Source: Erodium maritimum
Lineage: Eukaryota > Streptophyta > Magnoliopsida > Geraniales > Geraniaceae
Assembly: GCA_963921825.1 (NCBI GenBank)
Contig: OY997596.1
Location: 2,051,001-2,115,000, forward strand
Length of the DNA stretch: 64,000 nt
Direction of reading: 5' to 3'
The position numbers and the translations under genes are program-made. Below the pieces are notes generated by a model that saw only the letters and a list, made by a program, of their open reading frames with translations, ran no database searches and was not told where the DNA came from. Below are positions 41,130-54,200 of this stretch, piece after piece (position 1 is the first letter of the stretch; each line of letters starts with the position of its first letter).

Positions 41130-41905
41130 TTAAGAATCGCGTGACTCCGCAAGGATTTCTGCAGATGAGCCGGGCCGAGACCGAGCGGACACGGGCCTGG
41201 GTCGTGGTCTTCTCGCGGATGCCCGTCGGGCCTGGCAGAGCGGGTCGGCTTGAATGCCCCGGGCTAGGATGGGTCCGGATCGACGTGAGTCCCGGGCTGT
41301 TCAGACCGCAACTGAATCGGGATGGATCCGGGGCGGGGCGGGCGACATTAGGACATGGGCCGAAAGGTATGGGTCGGGCGGATCGGAGCAGGGTCGGGCC
41401 TCTCATCCACATGTCAATCTGATTGGATTGGGCAATCAGCCTGGGTCAGATCTGACAGCAGCGGCGGGGGCCACAAGCACCCCAGGGAGGGGTTGGTCGG
41501 CTGTATCACCTTCCTGGTTGATCGATGGCGCTGGTTCCATCAACAGTCGACAAGATTCTCCCCTACCAGTCCGGGGTCAACAATCCCGCGTTCAGGAGCC
41601 CTACATGTATCACTCAAGGGAAGACGACGCACGTTGACTTACCGGGGGAGTTATCGGTCCACCACTGTTCAGTTTTCACCTGGTATGCTAGATCAGTGTT
41701 TTATGGTTGGAGCATACTGTATCGGTATCCATGGATGCTACCGCAGTCAACCCCCCGACCGCCTCTATGCATATGAGCACAATTTATTTCTCAGTATTTA
41801 TGTCTCAGTTTATTTATCTTTAGTCTACTGGTTTGTAAGGGTTTTGTCGTCAGACGAACACCTGTTTACTTTACTATCTTAATAATATTGTCATTCCTCT
41901 AAAAA
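41130..41905 (+). mobile_element. LINE-like 3' fragment
   Basis: GC-rich sequence with no intact domain whose end (cttaataatattgtcattcctctaaaaaaaa) resembles the 3' end of the minus-strand LINE at 55591 (ttaatacaatatcatttctc then poly-A). Direction and limits are inferred from that tail. Confidence 0.4.
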
Positions 41906-42860
41906 AAATTGGATTCAGGTATGTTAAAACTAGGAAATAAACTCGCTCGATGCTTGAGATTGAATCTTGGCCTAAGCCCTTATGCGATTATAGCTTCTAA
42001 CTCCTATGCTCTCGTTGTCGACTCACTTCTTATTGTTGTTGTTCTTGTCGGCCTGGTTCTGTCGACATTCATGCAGTCTTCGCCCTTGAAGATTGTGCCT
42101 ACAGTAAACCCTCCGGCTTCAAATCCTCGACGAAGGAGGAAACCGAAGCACACCATTCCCACACCATCATTTTTGTCTGCAACTCCCTTCATGTCGATCA
42201 CATATACTCCTCTTACCACCTCATCTTTGGTCGTGGACCCGTGGTTCCCTTCTCCATTGGGGCCTCTCACCCGCTGCCACCGACAAAGTCGGGTCGAGGA
42301 CGCCCGGTGAAACCTAGGGCGGTGGTTTCGACCACACGTACCTCATCGCCCCCGCGACTCCTCCATCCATAGATGGTGCTGATTCTCAGACCACCGTCCC
42401 CAATACGCCATTGCTTGCCCTCTGTCCCTCGCTTCCATGGGACCCAACAAAAGGAAAGGCACCGATAACGGGCTCGGTCCTTGATGCTCCTCGGGAGTCA
42501 CTGGTGGTGGCCATCCCTCAAGCTGCGGCGAAGGCTCTAGGTCGTTGTCTCCCTAATTGGGACATAATCCCTTTAATTCTAGCGTGCCTTATTGGCCCGC
42601 AAGGCATGGCTCGTGGCTGGACGACTCCCCTGACGCTAGAAGAACCTCCGTCTCCTCCTACTACAGATGACCTGGACCTACAGGCCTCCCTGACAGCTCT
42701 TCTAGATGGGTCTCTTTGTGTTCCATTGAGGACGGCGAGGAGGTTGAGGTAGTTGTCCCTTATTCTCCTGCTAACTCTGTAGTTATCGCCCGACAACAGT
42801 AGGGAATAGCGGGGTGGTTGTGGTCGGACAAGGCACCCCGGTAAGATACGCTCCTACGAA
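41906..42860. other. Decayed retroelement-like sequence
   Basis: Proline- and serine-rich short frames on the plus strand (42000-42750), similar in character to LINE ORF1 N-terminal regions, but no domain is recognised. Confidence 0.3.
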
Positions 42861-42863
42861 TCA

Positions 42864-43290
42864 TCATTCATCACCATCGCCTGGGGCCGAGCGGCAGAAC
42901 GCCTGCAGCTGCAACCACAATTCATGTCCATGATGAGGACATTTTCTCATGAGTCCTGGGTATCTCTCCCAAGCTTCTGCTAGTGATTCAAAGTTTGATT
43001 GAGCAAAATTCTGAATCTTGGCTCCGAATTCCTTAGTCTTCCTTGGGGAGTAGAATCTAGCTAGAAACCTTTGTGATAGATCGGCCCATGTTGTAATTGT
43101 GTGGTGAGGCAAGCTTGTAATCCAGTCTGCGGCTTCATCTCTTAAGGTGAACTCGAAGAGCAACAGTCTAATTGCATCATCTGTCGCTCCATTGTACCTG
43201 AAAGTAGAGAAAATAGCGATGAAATTAGATAGATGTGCAGCCGGGTCGGGATCTGTAGTTAGAATCCCACTAAATTGGTTTTGCTAAAGT
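42864..43290 (-). pseudogene. Ty3/Gypsy gag remnant
   Basis: Minus-strand reading gives the Retrotrans_gag pattern: DPAAHLSNFIAIFSTFRYNG, LLFEFTLRDEAADWITSLPH, FLARFYSPRKTKEF, SLAEAWERYPGLMRKCPHHG. The block is in one frame but ends without protease, RT or integrase, so only a 5' fragment of the element survives. Confidence 0.8.
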
Positions 43291-43744
43291 AAATTGATGG
43301 TAGATGTTTTAATTTCGAAGTTGTGAGTTGCCAGTGTTGGTACTCGAATGCTCCAATGTAGGTTATCTATCTGAGGTGTGCCATAATCACAGAGATATCT
43401 TAGTGGCCTCTCGACAGTTACATGATCCTCTGGTTGGTTTACTTGAACCACCTGGTTATTCGACTATCCCCCTTGCATTCTGCCCAGTGGCGTCAACGCC
43501 CACATTTTCCATCATATCTGAGTTGACACTTCCCTCACCGAGTTTCTTTTTTAAAGCTCTTATCTTCAACTGTCATGCTTCTCGTAAATCTGTATCACTA
43601 AGCAAATCACTTGGAGTAGATTTAGATCTTGTAAGCATAAAATAACTTTAGTAACAGGCACAATATGAAAACGGAATGTAAAGCAAAAATTAAAAAAGAT
43701 AGATAAAAAGTGAAATAGTCGTAATATAACTTTTATAGAAAGGG

Positions 43745-45239
43745 TTGGCTCAATTGCTCCTCGGCAACGGCGCCATTAACTTGACGCCTTGCGGTTTTAG
43801 CACAGAAAATTGCACGGCAAGCGTACCGGCCATCAAGTAGTATTTCGGGATTTTTAGTTCCGAGTTATCGAACCCAAAGGAGCACGAGTCAAGCAATCTC
43901 TATCTAGAAGTTGTTATCAAGCTATTTCGGTAATAAGATGGTTTTTTTTTGGGTTTTTAAACATGTAAAAGTAAACAATAGGCGAATTAACAGTGAACAA
44001 GTACTCACGAAGCTTGGAAGAACTTTAATTCAGAGAAGAAGCAATCTAAGGTTTTGGGGTCATAGAGACCAATTCCAATGCATTTAAATGACGATGAACA
44101 CTGTGAAGTTGTTTGATTTTAGGGGCAACGAATCATCTCTCGAACTAGTCCTAACTTTTCACGTTGTTTTGGACCATAATGGAATCTAACCACCTAGTTC
44201 TCACGAATCAAGATGTAGGAAGACCCAAAGCACTACGTTCTTTGATAATTTCTAACTTTCGGTACGAATCCTATGGTTGTTGCAATTGTGTTAACCTAGC
44301 TATCACTAGTCTAGATTTAAACCCAATTTGTATAAGATTTCTGACTCAATTGCAATCCACCTCTCACGAGTGTCAGATTGCAATTCCCACCTTCTATCAA
44401 GCCTACCCGGGCAATAGAACATTAAGTTCAAATCTAATACAAGCCCTAAATCAAATCAACCAACACAATATTCATTCATACATTCAATACATTGGAAAGT
44501 AAATCTATACTCCCCCATAACCCTAGATTATGTGGGTTTAGTTGTTCATGAATAAGGCAGAAAAAGAAGTCATTGATGAACACAAACAAAGCTTCATAAT
44601 GAAATAGAGTAGAGAAATACAATACCCAAAGTGAATACAACGATGTTCTTTAGAGTAGAAATCTCCTCCCTAACTTGTTCTCAACTATCCTCTCTTCTTA
44701 GCCTTCCAAATACAAGTTAACTCTATTCTAAAGTTGAATTTTGAGTTAAATAGGGCCAAAATCGAGTCTAAAACGAAACAGGGAAGTCAGACTGCGCGCG
44801 CGTCACGACTCCATGGGCACGTCCGTCATGGTCCCCGCTACGGATCCGTGATGGATCAATGAGTTTGGACTGTCTTTTAGCTTCATAATAGCTCCGTGAC
44901 GCGACCCGTCACGGCTTTTGCCACGGGTCTGTGGTAGATCAATGAGTCGGGAACATTTTTGTGCTTCATAACGGCTCAGTGGCGCGACCCATCACAGCCT
45001 CCACCACGGCTCCATGACAGAACAAAGAAGTCTAGTCTTGATCCACCGTCTTGAAACAACAACTTTCGAATTTATTCCCTTTTTGATGGGTTTCTAATCG
45101 TATTCCACGGTATAACCTAATAACCATGAAAAATGCTGGAAACGAGTAAAACATGTGAGAGCGAGACAATAATGGGCTAAAATCACTAATAAAATCCCTC
45201 TAAATGTGTCATTTTTAATGCTAAGATGCGTCCGCATCA
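43745..45239 (-). mobile_element. Probable 5' LTR and leader of the Gypsy remnant
   Basis: On the minus strand the segment starts TGATGCGGACGCATC at 45239. Downstream, near 43755-43790, is the ATGGCGCCGTTGCCGAGGAG motif common just 5' of gag in plant Gypsy elements. The exact LTR end and primer-binding site were not fixed, and no second LTR is present in the window. Between 44810 and 45020 the LTR holds two to three tandem repeats of about 105 bp around 'cgtgacgcgacccgtcacgg'. Confidence 0.5.
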
Positions 45240-45730
45240 GGCGTTGAAGTTCTAATGCCCATTTTCTAGTGGGCATGAAGACATTGGAGTTTCTTCCACT
45301 GGAGGATTCAAGCGAACTACTGCAGATGCACCCAGTGACGATCAGGCGAGGGCTGGTAAGCAGCCTCGCTAGGGGGAATGTTAGGAACTCGATGCCTCAG
45401 GGACCGGTTTTGGAGGGATACTTGGTATATGCCTTACCTCCTTTTATTGATGAAGTTGTAGTCTATGGGTTGGGTCGGGACTTCCAGTACCATTTTCTCA
45501 CCCCCTACCACTCCTTCATGCCTTTATGGCGGCCTTGATGGCATCTCGAAAACTGCTACTGCCGATCTCCTTAGTATTTTCAAAACAGTTTATGACGGTT
45601 ATATTTCTCAACAGAATTACGAATAATGTGTTCTTTGTCTGTTCTTCTCTAGTGGTCAGGGAGTATGTTCCTTGATGCACGCCTATGTTATAATTTCCTA
45701 TTAATAAAATTGCTCCTTTTTAGTCAAAAA

Positions 45731-48118
45731 ATTGGATTCGGGTTGGAAAGTCTCATATACTATACAAGATTATGCGGGGCTTCAGACTATGTTGCATAAG
45801 ACCTCGTCATCGATTTTGTCGTATACGGCACCACATCTACAATCGCCACCCACCTCTGATAGCGTACGCCCCCGTGTTTGTGTCGTCGTACCCATCGTTG
45901 TAATGTCTCGAGTACGTCTAACTTTATATTGTTCCCCTCTTGTTTTTCCATTTCGTATCATCCATATCTATTGGTCCGCGTGTTCTCTGCTGAAATATAT
46001 TGTTGGTTTGTGAGTTTCTGTTGAGATTTGTTTGATTTTGGCTGGATTGTTTGTGTCGAGAATTGAATTTGACTGGAGTTATCACCGATTTTGTGATGTT
46101 GGTCCATGCATCTCCATTTTTGTGTGGTTTTTACTAAGCCTAACAGGGGATTACGACATCCATTTTGCCCTGGAAGTGTAGAAGCTTGGGGTCGGATCGG
46201 AACCGACAACAACTGTGGGATTTTTTCTGGCGTTTAAAGCCGGATTTGGTTTTCCTCCCGAGACATATCATGTGGAAACCAATCAGTCCCGATCTCGGCT
46301 ATCACGTTTACGCTGGAACTTGGGTTTTCATGGGGGTAGGGGCCTCCTTGTAGAGGGGCAAAAGGGAGATATCATGTTGTTGTGGACCGAGAGCTGCAGT
46401 GTTGATATCATAGAGAAAGACCGAACCCATATTGATGCTAAAGTGTGAGTGGACATAGAGTGAGTCTTCCGTTTTACAGGAATCTACGGGGAACCAACAC
46501 GGGGACATAGGCACCTCATATGGGACCTCCCCCGCCGATTAGCTCAAACTCAGACCACACCGTACTGGCTTCTTATGGGTGACTTTAATGGCATCCTGCA
46601 CTCGGACGAGGAGAGAGGAGGATGGCCTTATCCAATGGCGCTGATTCAAACCTTTCTCTACGCCATACTGATATATGGGTGGAAGATCTACCGATGGAAG
46701 GGTACCAGTTTACATGGACGAAAAGGAAAGGACCCACAAACCCGACTTGAGGTTTGCTTATACATGAGATTAATGTCTCCCTTGGCGCAAGCATGTTTTT
46801 AGTAGACTTCCCTATTGAATATGGGCTACACTACCTCAAATCATATGTCAATCTTGCTCAATCTCCAAATAGACAAATCAGAACCATTATAGAGACAATT
46901 CATGTTCTAAAATGGCTGGGTCGAGAATCCAGAATGTGGACAGATTATCCAATATGAATGGGGGCAGTCTGGTGACCGTCACATCAAGCACCATACCCTG
47001 GACATTGGGGCCTCCTTGGACACATGAGGCCAGACTGTTTTCAAAGAGACCATCGTACTGTAGTTTCTTGTAAAAACGGACTTCCTATTGTCCCGCGGGA
47101 AATGACAGCACCAACTCAAAGAACTCAATAATAGAAGAGATCGGGTAGGTATCAGGCATAGACTGACTGTTCAAAAGAGGTACACGAAAGCTCTCTCAAA
47201 ACAGGAGACTTTTTGGAAACAACGGGCTACACAACATTGGTTGGTAGATGGGGATCGGAATACCAAATTTTTTCATAAGGCATCAATCAAAATACAGAGA
47301 AGAAATAAGATCACTGCCCTTGAAAATGACGATGGAAGGGAAGTTACTTCAGACACAAGCATGCAGGAGCTATTGCTACAACTACAAAACGTTGATCAGA
47401 TTTTTACAACAGGTCCAGAGATGGTTCCTCAAATGATTACTATGGATCATAATAGGACATTGACTACAAAGGTATCGGATGAGGAAGTTCGAGGTGTAGT
47501 ATTCCAAATGGGTCCCAACAAAGCCCCGGGATCGAACGGTCTGAACCCCCTTTTCTTCTCCCGACTTCCGGAGTCTGTGACGTCTCCGACCGAAGTAGTT
47601 TTGGTGCCTACGGTCGAGCAAGGTGGGTTTGGGTGGTGGTGGGAAGCTCCGACGGCTCGTCACGCAGCATATTCGGCCTCCACGGTTACCTTTAGCGAGG
47701 ATATGGAGTTCATGATTTTTGGATTCCTCGGGTCAAGGTCCCTTGTCGGACGATGACGACTCTGAATCAGCTAGGTTTAAATTTTCCTTTTGTGTTACTG
47801 TTTTTCAATAACTGCACTTGGTGCATATTGGGTGTGCACTAGTTACACGGTTTGATGTGTCCGTTATGTGGCACGGTTTGGTGTGCCTGTTATGGGGCAC
47901 GGTTTGATGTGTACGTTGTTGCACTTTTGACGTGCACATTGTTTGCACGTTCTAGGGCGCTCTGTTTTGTGTTCTGGCTTCGGTAAAGAGTCGGTAATAT
48001 TATAGGATATTTAGCATGGAGTCTGTAATATTTATCGTTCGTTCGCTTTCATCAGATTGTACGTGTATCATTTGACTGATATATAAAATTGAGGCCTGTT
48101 TTTCATCCAAAAAAAGAA
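45731..48118 (+). mobile_element. Internally deleted L1-type LINE
   Basis: Plus strand. Endonuclease remnants at about 46160-46750 include WKCRSLGSDRNRQQLWDFF and WLLMGDFNGILHSDEERGG. The linker before the RT is at 47241-47560 (WLVDGDRNTKFFHKASIK, MGPNKAPGSNGLNP). The whole catalytic RT is missing: sequence jumps near 47565 to a non-RT tail and a 3' UTR that ends in A7 at 48112-48118. Stops and frame changes are frequent. Confidence 0.7.
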
Positions 48119-48152
48119 GGAAAGATTTATCACAGAGTTTTAGACCTGCAAG

Positions 48153-48160
48153 TATATATA
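48153..48160 (+). promoter_or_regulatory. Likely TATA box of the methyltransferase gene
   Basis: TATATATA 51-58 nt before the ATG at 48211. It lies only about 35 bp downstream of the poly(A) end of the LINE, so most upstream promoter sequence would be LINE-derived. Confidence 0.5.
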
Positions 48161-48210
48161 CAGGGGTTCAGGTAAGAGCATATAGCGGCGGTGAATCAGA
48201 CTGAGAAGAA

Positions 48211-51200
48211 ATGGGGAAGCGAGACAAGAAGCCGAGGCACCAACCGCGACGAGGAGCCTCTTACTACGTAGAAGAAGAAACAAGCTTACCTTCTTCTCTT
48301 AATGAGGATCGAGAAGAAGACGAGGAGGAGGAGGAGCTGGAAGACGAAGACGACAATGGAGTCGAAGCTCCAGAAGAGGGGGACGACAAACCTTCACCTG
48401 GCATGCCCTCCAAGTTTCAGCTCTACCAGCAATCCGTCCAGGTCTGAAACCCTTAACCCATCGACCTATTTCATTCCAAATGATAAATGTTGTGTTTGGT
48501 TGCCTGGAAAATGTGGGAAGGAAACATCGAATTTGAGTTTAAATTTCAATTCTACTCTTGTGGGTGTTCTCATTTATGTGCTGGGTTGTGGAGATTCTCG
48601 TGTCTAGTGTGTTTGGTGAAGGGATTCATAACACATCAAAGGCCTGCATTGAAATTATCATGTTTTGTCACGGTTTGAGTCCGGAATCATGAGAACAATA
48701 ACAGAGAACCCAAATGCTTGATAGATAATAAGAACAACTACAGATATAAGACAACTCTTAGTGAGTCATTTTTGGTATCACTATAGCTATTCAATGCAAT
48801 AAACTACAGTTACCTTACAAGCTACTGATATGCTAGTCTAGATTATTCATTGATGGCTCGTTCTGCTTCAATCATTCTCTTTATATGCTTGACCTAGCTG
48901 ATTTGGGGAAGAAGCACAATTAAAGGGGAAACATTGCCGTTTCAAGCCTCAGCCGAACCAGTTAATGAAACGACATCATCTCGCTATCTTTCCTCTTCCT
49001 TTCGGAATGATGCCGTATCCCTCTTCTCCTTAATGACATGAATCGATCGTGACATGTTTGGTTGCTGAGAAAATGTGGGGGGAAATAGAATGAAGGTTTA
49101 ATAGTTTTGGTTGCTTAGAAAATGTGGGGAGGAACATCTAATTTTAATTAGTATTCCAATTTTTCTCTTGTGAGGTTTATCTAATATGTAGAGGGTTGTT
49201 GAGATTCTTGTATTTAATGTGTTTGATGAAGGGATTCATAACACATCAAAGTCCTGCATTGAAACTGTTAGAGTTTAGTTTATTTCCAGTTTACAAGTAT
49301 TTCCTATTCTAGTTAAGTTAGGTTTCACATGTTGTTTAGTATTAGTATTTCCTATTTCGCATAGAGTTAAACCCTATATAAAGGGGTGCTCTCATTGTAT
49401 TGAAACATCAAGAATATCAAGTATAATCAATAATATTGTTAGAATTTTACATGGTATCAGAGCCTCTTCGATCATAGGTTAGATTTTTGTGGGTTATGGC
49501 TTTGCCCACTCGTTAATATATACTTTAGCGGGTGGGCAAGGCATTATTGTTCGGGACCTCTACTGTTCATCCGAGGAACTGTTCACGTCGATCACTGTTC
49601 ATCGAGACACTGTTCACGGCGTCACTGTTCCTGCGGTACTGTTCACCGCTGGCACTGTTCACGAAAATATTGTTCACCTGTCAACACTGTTCACAACCGG
49701 GAAATTCGGTCCGGACAGTTTTCTTCTGAATTCTTCTTATTTTAGTGTTTTGGTGATTTTCCATTAAAAAAAAATCACATATATTTGCATCATCGTCGTG
49801 CTTACTTGAAAATGTTTCGCACCGTCGTTATACGACGTAGTTGCTCAAAGTTTCGCACCGTCGTTATGCGACGTAGTTGCTCGAAGTTGTTTCGCACCGT
49901 CGGCGTAGTTGCATGAAATTGTTTCGCATTGTCGACGTAGTTGCTCAAAGTTTCGCACCGTCGTTATGCGACGTAGTTGCTTGAAGTTGTTTCGCATCGT
50001 CGTTATGGGACGTCGCTGCTTGAAATTTTTGCAGCGTCATGTGACATAGTTGCTTGAAGTTGTTTCGCATTGTCGTTATGCGACTTGCGTGAAGATGTTT
50101 TGCTCCCACGTGGTTTAATTGCTCGAAGCTGAATCGTGCGTCCGTAAAATCAAGGTATGAGCCAATGGCTCCAGATCGTCTTAGGCTTTAAAAAGCCGTT
50201 ATTGGGTATCGTCCCGTTTGTCACCTCCATCCTGTGGTCTCCGATACATATGCAGATGTCCAGACCTGCTATGGCCCACGTGTAGAAGATCATACCTACA
50301 CGTGAGGGGGAGTGTTGAAAAAAAAAATCTAGTCTTCGGCAACAACATCATAGTGGTGAAGCAACAACATGAAGAAATTTGAAACTTATTCTTCGTCCAC
50401 GTGCAAGACTCGTTATCCGATTTGCACGTGAGGGGGAGTGTTAGAGTTTAGTTTATTTCCAGTTTACAAGTATTTCCTATTCTAGTTAAGTTAGGTTTCA
50501 TATGTTGTTTAGTATTAGTATTTCCTATTTCGCATAGAGTTAAACCCTATATAAAGAGGTGCTCTCATTGTATTGAAACATCAAGAATATCAAGTATAAT
50601 CAATAATATTGTTTGAATTTTACAGAAACAAATGGTTCGTTGATGAGAAAATGTGGGAAGGAAGCATCTGATTTGAATTCAATTTCAATTTTCTCTTGTG
50701 GGTTTTCTCATAATATATACGGAGGGTTGTAGAGATTCTTGTGTTTAATGTGTTTGGTGAAGGGATTCATAATACATCAAAGTCCTACATTTAAATTATC
50801 ATGTTTGGTTGCTGAGAAAATGTGGGGGGAATAGAATGTGAAGGTTTAATAGTTTGCATCTAAAAAAAATGTTGAGTTTGGTTTCCGAGAAAATGTGGGA
50901 AGGAAACATCTGATTTGAATTAAATTTTCATTTTTTTTCTCTTGTAAATTTTCTTATATATGGGGAGGGTTGTAGAGATTCTTGTGTTTAATGAGTGCTG
51001 ATGAAGGGATTCATAGCACATCAAAGTCCTAAATTAAAGTTATCATGTTTGGTTGCTGAGAAAATGTGGGAGAAAATAGAAAGAAGGTTTAATAGTCTGC
51101 ATCTAATTCCAGTGAAATTTTCAATTTCATCCTCTTTTTTTCATGGAGGGTTGTCTTATCTTGATTAAAGGTTGTTGAGATTATTGTATTGAATTCAGTC

Positions 51201-54200
51201 AGTGAAGGGAGACATGACACATTAGAGTCCTAAATTGAATATATCATGTTTAGTTGCTGAGAAAATGTGGAGGAAAATAGAATGAAGATTTAATAGTTTG
51301 CATCTAATTTCAGTGATTAAAAAAAATCCTCTCTCTATATTTAGTATCTCGTCTATGTGGAGTGTTGTTGAGATTATTGTGCTAACTGCAACTTCCTAAG
51401 GGGGGGCATAAGACATCAAACCCTTCAAACTATCATGTTTGGTTGCTGAGAAAATATGGAGGAAAATAGAATGAATATATAATTTCGTTTGCATCTAATT
51501 TGAGTGAAAATTTTGATTTTATCCTCTTTTTCAATACGGGTTGTCTAATCTCAATAAAGGGTTGTTGAGAGTCTTGTGTTGAATGCAGTCGCCGAAGGGA
51601 GACATAAGCTATCTACAGAAGTTCTTTTTGATGTATGTGGGTGGGAGGACGCCTCTCCATTTCCAAGAAGATTTCTGTGGAACTGCTCTTCTCAGGTTCT
51701 TAATCTTTAATATAAAAAGTATCACGAGGTATTCATTTTTTGCACTTGTAGCCCTCTTCTTTCATAATTGCAAAAAACTGCCCTAAAAACTTGTATTTTT
51801 TATTGCAATCTGTAGACAATGACGATTGTACCCTTACAATTTAGATTTAGAAATAAGTAAAAAAAAATCCAAATTTTCATATCCCTTAATTTTATTCCTC
51901 TATGTACCGTGCAAAGAATAAGGAATCTAAGGAACATGAAAAAAAATGGATTTTTGTTCTTTAATTATTATTATAAAATTTTAAATTAAAACAAGGGTAA
52001 AATCTTCATTTTGAGGCAAGATTATACAAAGTGCAACAAAAAGATAAGTTCAGGGCACTTTTATGCTATTTCCAAAGAAGAGGGCTACATGTTGCAAAAA
52101 GTGAATACGTCAAGGTACTTTTTTGCAATCATCCCTAAAATCATTTAGCTGCTATTCAGTTGTATTATCGAATATCTAACTCTTCGGGTTTCACAGTGCA
52201 GAATGGCTTCGCACTGACCCAAGAAGAACCGCCATAGGACTAGACTTTGACCTCGAGGCATTGAATTGGTGCATGGAGAACAATATAAACAAGATAGGCT
52301 CTGACGGGTACTCCAGAATGTCTCTCTTTCACGGGAACGTCTTGCAACCTCTTGATGCCGAACTGGTCAGATTCGACCCTCAAGAGCTCATCAGGAACAT
52401 TGATCTGGAAGAAGCTAGCAAAGATCGTGAATCAGCTGATGATAATGATAAGTACTTGAAGAAGAACATTCCTCTTCCTGCCAGAGACATTGTGTGTGCT
52501 TTCAATTACAGCTGTTGCTGTCTACACAAACGTTCAGAACTACTCTTGTACTTCAAGCATGCTCGTGACTCGTTATCGAAAAAAGGCGGCGTGTTTGTGA
52601 TGGACTTGTATGGAGGTACATCGTCGGAGCAAAAGCTGAGGCTTCAGAGGCGATTCCCAAACTTTACGGTATGATCTTCCTCCTTCAACCCTGTTTTGAG
52701 CTCTTAATTCATAGGGTTAGTTGCATATAATCACCTTTATGATTACCCACAAACATGATTACCCTTGTAAATTTTCACGTGTCACCGTAGTACAAAATAC
52801 ACGGCAACCATAACAAAAATTGATTTTTTTTTCATGTGAGTAAAATGCATAGGATTTTGGGAATGGAATCAAATTGAAATTGAAGAGTAAAGCGTGAGAG
52901 TGAACAATTTTGGGTTTTATTATTGACACTTATGTGCCGAAAATTGTGATGATTTCCTTCTATTTTTTACGATGGTGACATGTGAAAATTCATAAGGGTA
53001 GTCATGTGTCTGTAGAAATTTTATTACAGGGTTGTGTCTTTGTGGATACTTGTTAGGGATAATTGCAAAAAAATACCCTTAGATGTTCATTTTTTGTAAC
53101 TCGTAGCCCTCTTCTTTGATAATTGCAAAAAAGCACATTGAACTTGCCTTTTTGTTGCAATTTGTATAAAACTGATGATTTTGACCCTTACAATTTAGAT
53201 CTTAAAAAATAATAAGTAAAAATCAAATATTCATATCCCTTAAGAAGAGTAAGAAATTCAAGGGATATGAAAATTTGGATTTTTTGTTCTTTAGTCATTA
53301 TTTTTAAATCTAAATTTTTAAGGAATTATACAAAGTGCAACAAAAAGACAAGTTCATGGCTTTTTTTTTATTTAAAAATTATCAAACAAGAAGGCTACCA
53401 GTTGCAAAAAGTGAATACTTCAGGGTATCTTTTTTTATATAGAAATTATCCCTATTTACTATGGGATCATGTGTGTGGGCAATTCATAAAGGTAGTTATA
53501 TGAAATTTACCATAATATGCCTTGATGAAAGCACTTTTCCTTAAAGTACTTTTCCTTAATACTAAAAGCATCACTTACACTTCAACCGGTTTGTTTTCTT
53601 CACTTCCATATTGAGGTTAAGTACTTTAAAAATTCGAGTTGTTCTCCTTCAAGTTCTTATCCATAATTTTGTTGTGACAGTATATATGGGAACAAGCTGA
53701 ATTCGACATCATCGAGCGCAAAACAAGGATCAGCCTCCACTTCCACCTCCTAAAGCAGCAGAAGAAAATCCGTCACGCATTCTCGTACAGCTGGAGGCTG
53801 TGAGTTTTTCTTTCTTCTTGTCGATTTTTCGTTGCGTTCTATATCGAGTTACTTTCTTGTCCATGAACTGTAAACTCCCCTTTGAAGAAATATGAACTTT
53901 AGACTACCTTTTTGTTTGCAAAACTGTACACGGTTGGATTTCTGTTACATTTTTGTCATAAGTAATTAAACTACTAGAATAATTTCAAAAATTAAAATAA
54001 ATATTTAAAATGAGTTTGATTAATTAAAATAAAATTATTAAATTTTCATTTCAAGGATAATTCTGTCATTTTGAGTAAAATAAAATCATTTATTTATTTT
54101 CCATTTTAAGGGCATTTTTGTGTTTTTTTTAGTTTCATCCGTTTTAACAGAACATTCTTACATATCCGTATATTTTAAAAGAATTTTCGATGTGTACAGT

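Larger units (their letters stand above)
48489..51600 (+). repeat. Degenerate repeat array filling methyltransferase intron 1
   Basis: Units of roughly 175-220 bp begin with variants of atgtttggttgctgagaaaa (about 48491, 49054, 49110, 50630, 50804, 50870, 51044, 51247 and 51431). Each ends with variants of 'tgaagggattcataacacat'. The last unit runs into exon 2, whose first bases are the intact-looking version of that end. The array is interrupted by the LTR element at 49266-50624. Confidence 0.85.

Noticed and set aside
41130..41420. GC-rich block considered as rRNA-like
   Set aside because: No match to remembered conserved rRNA helices; the downstream tail resembles a LINE 3' end.
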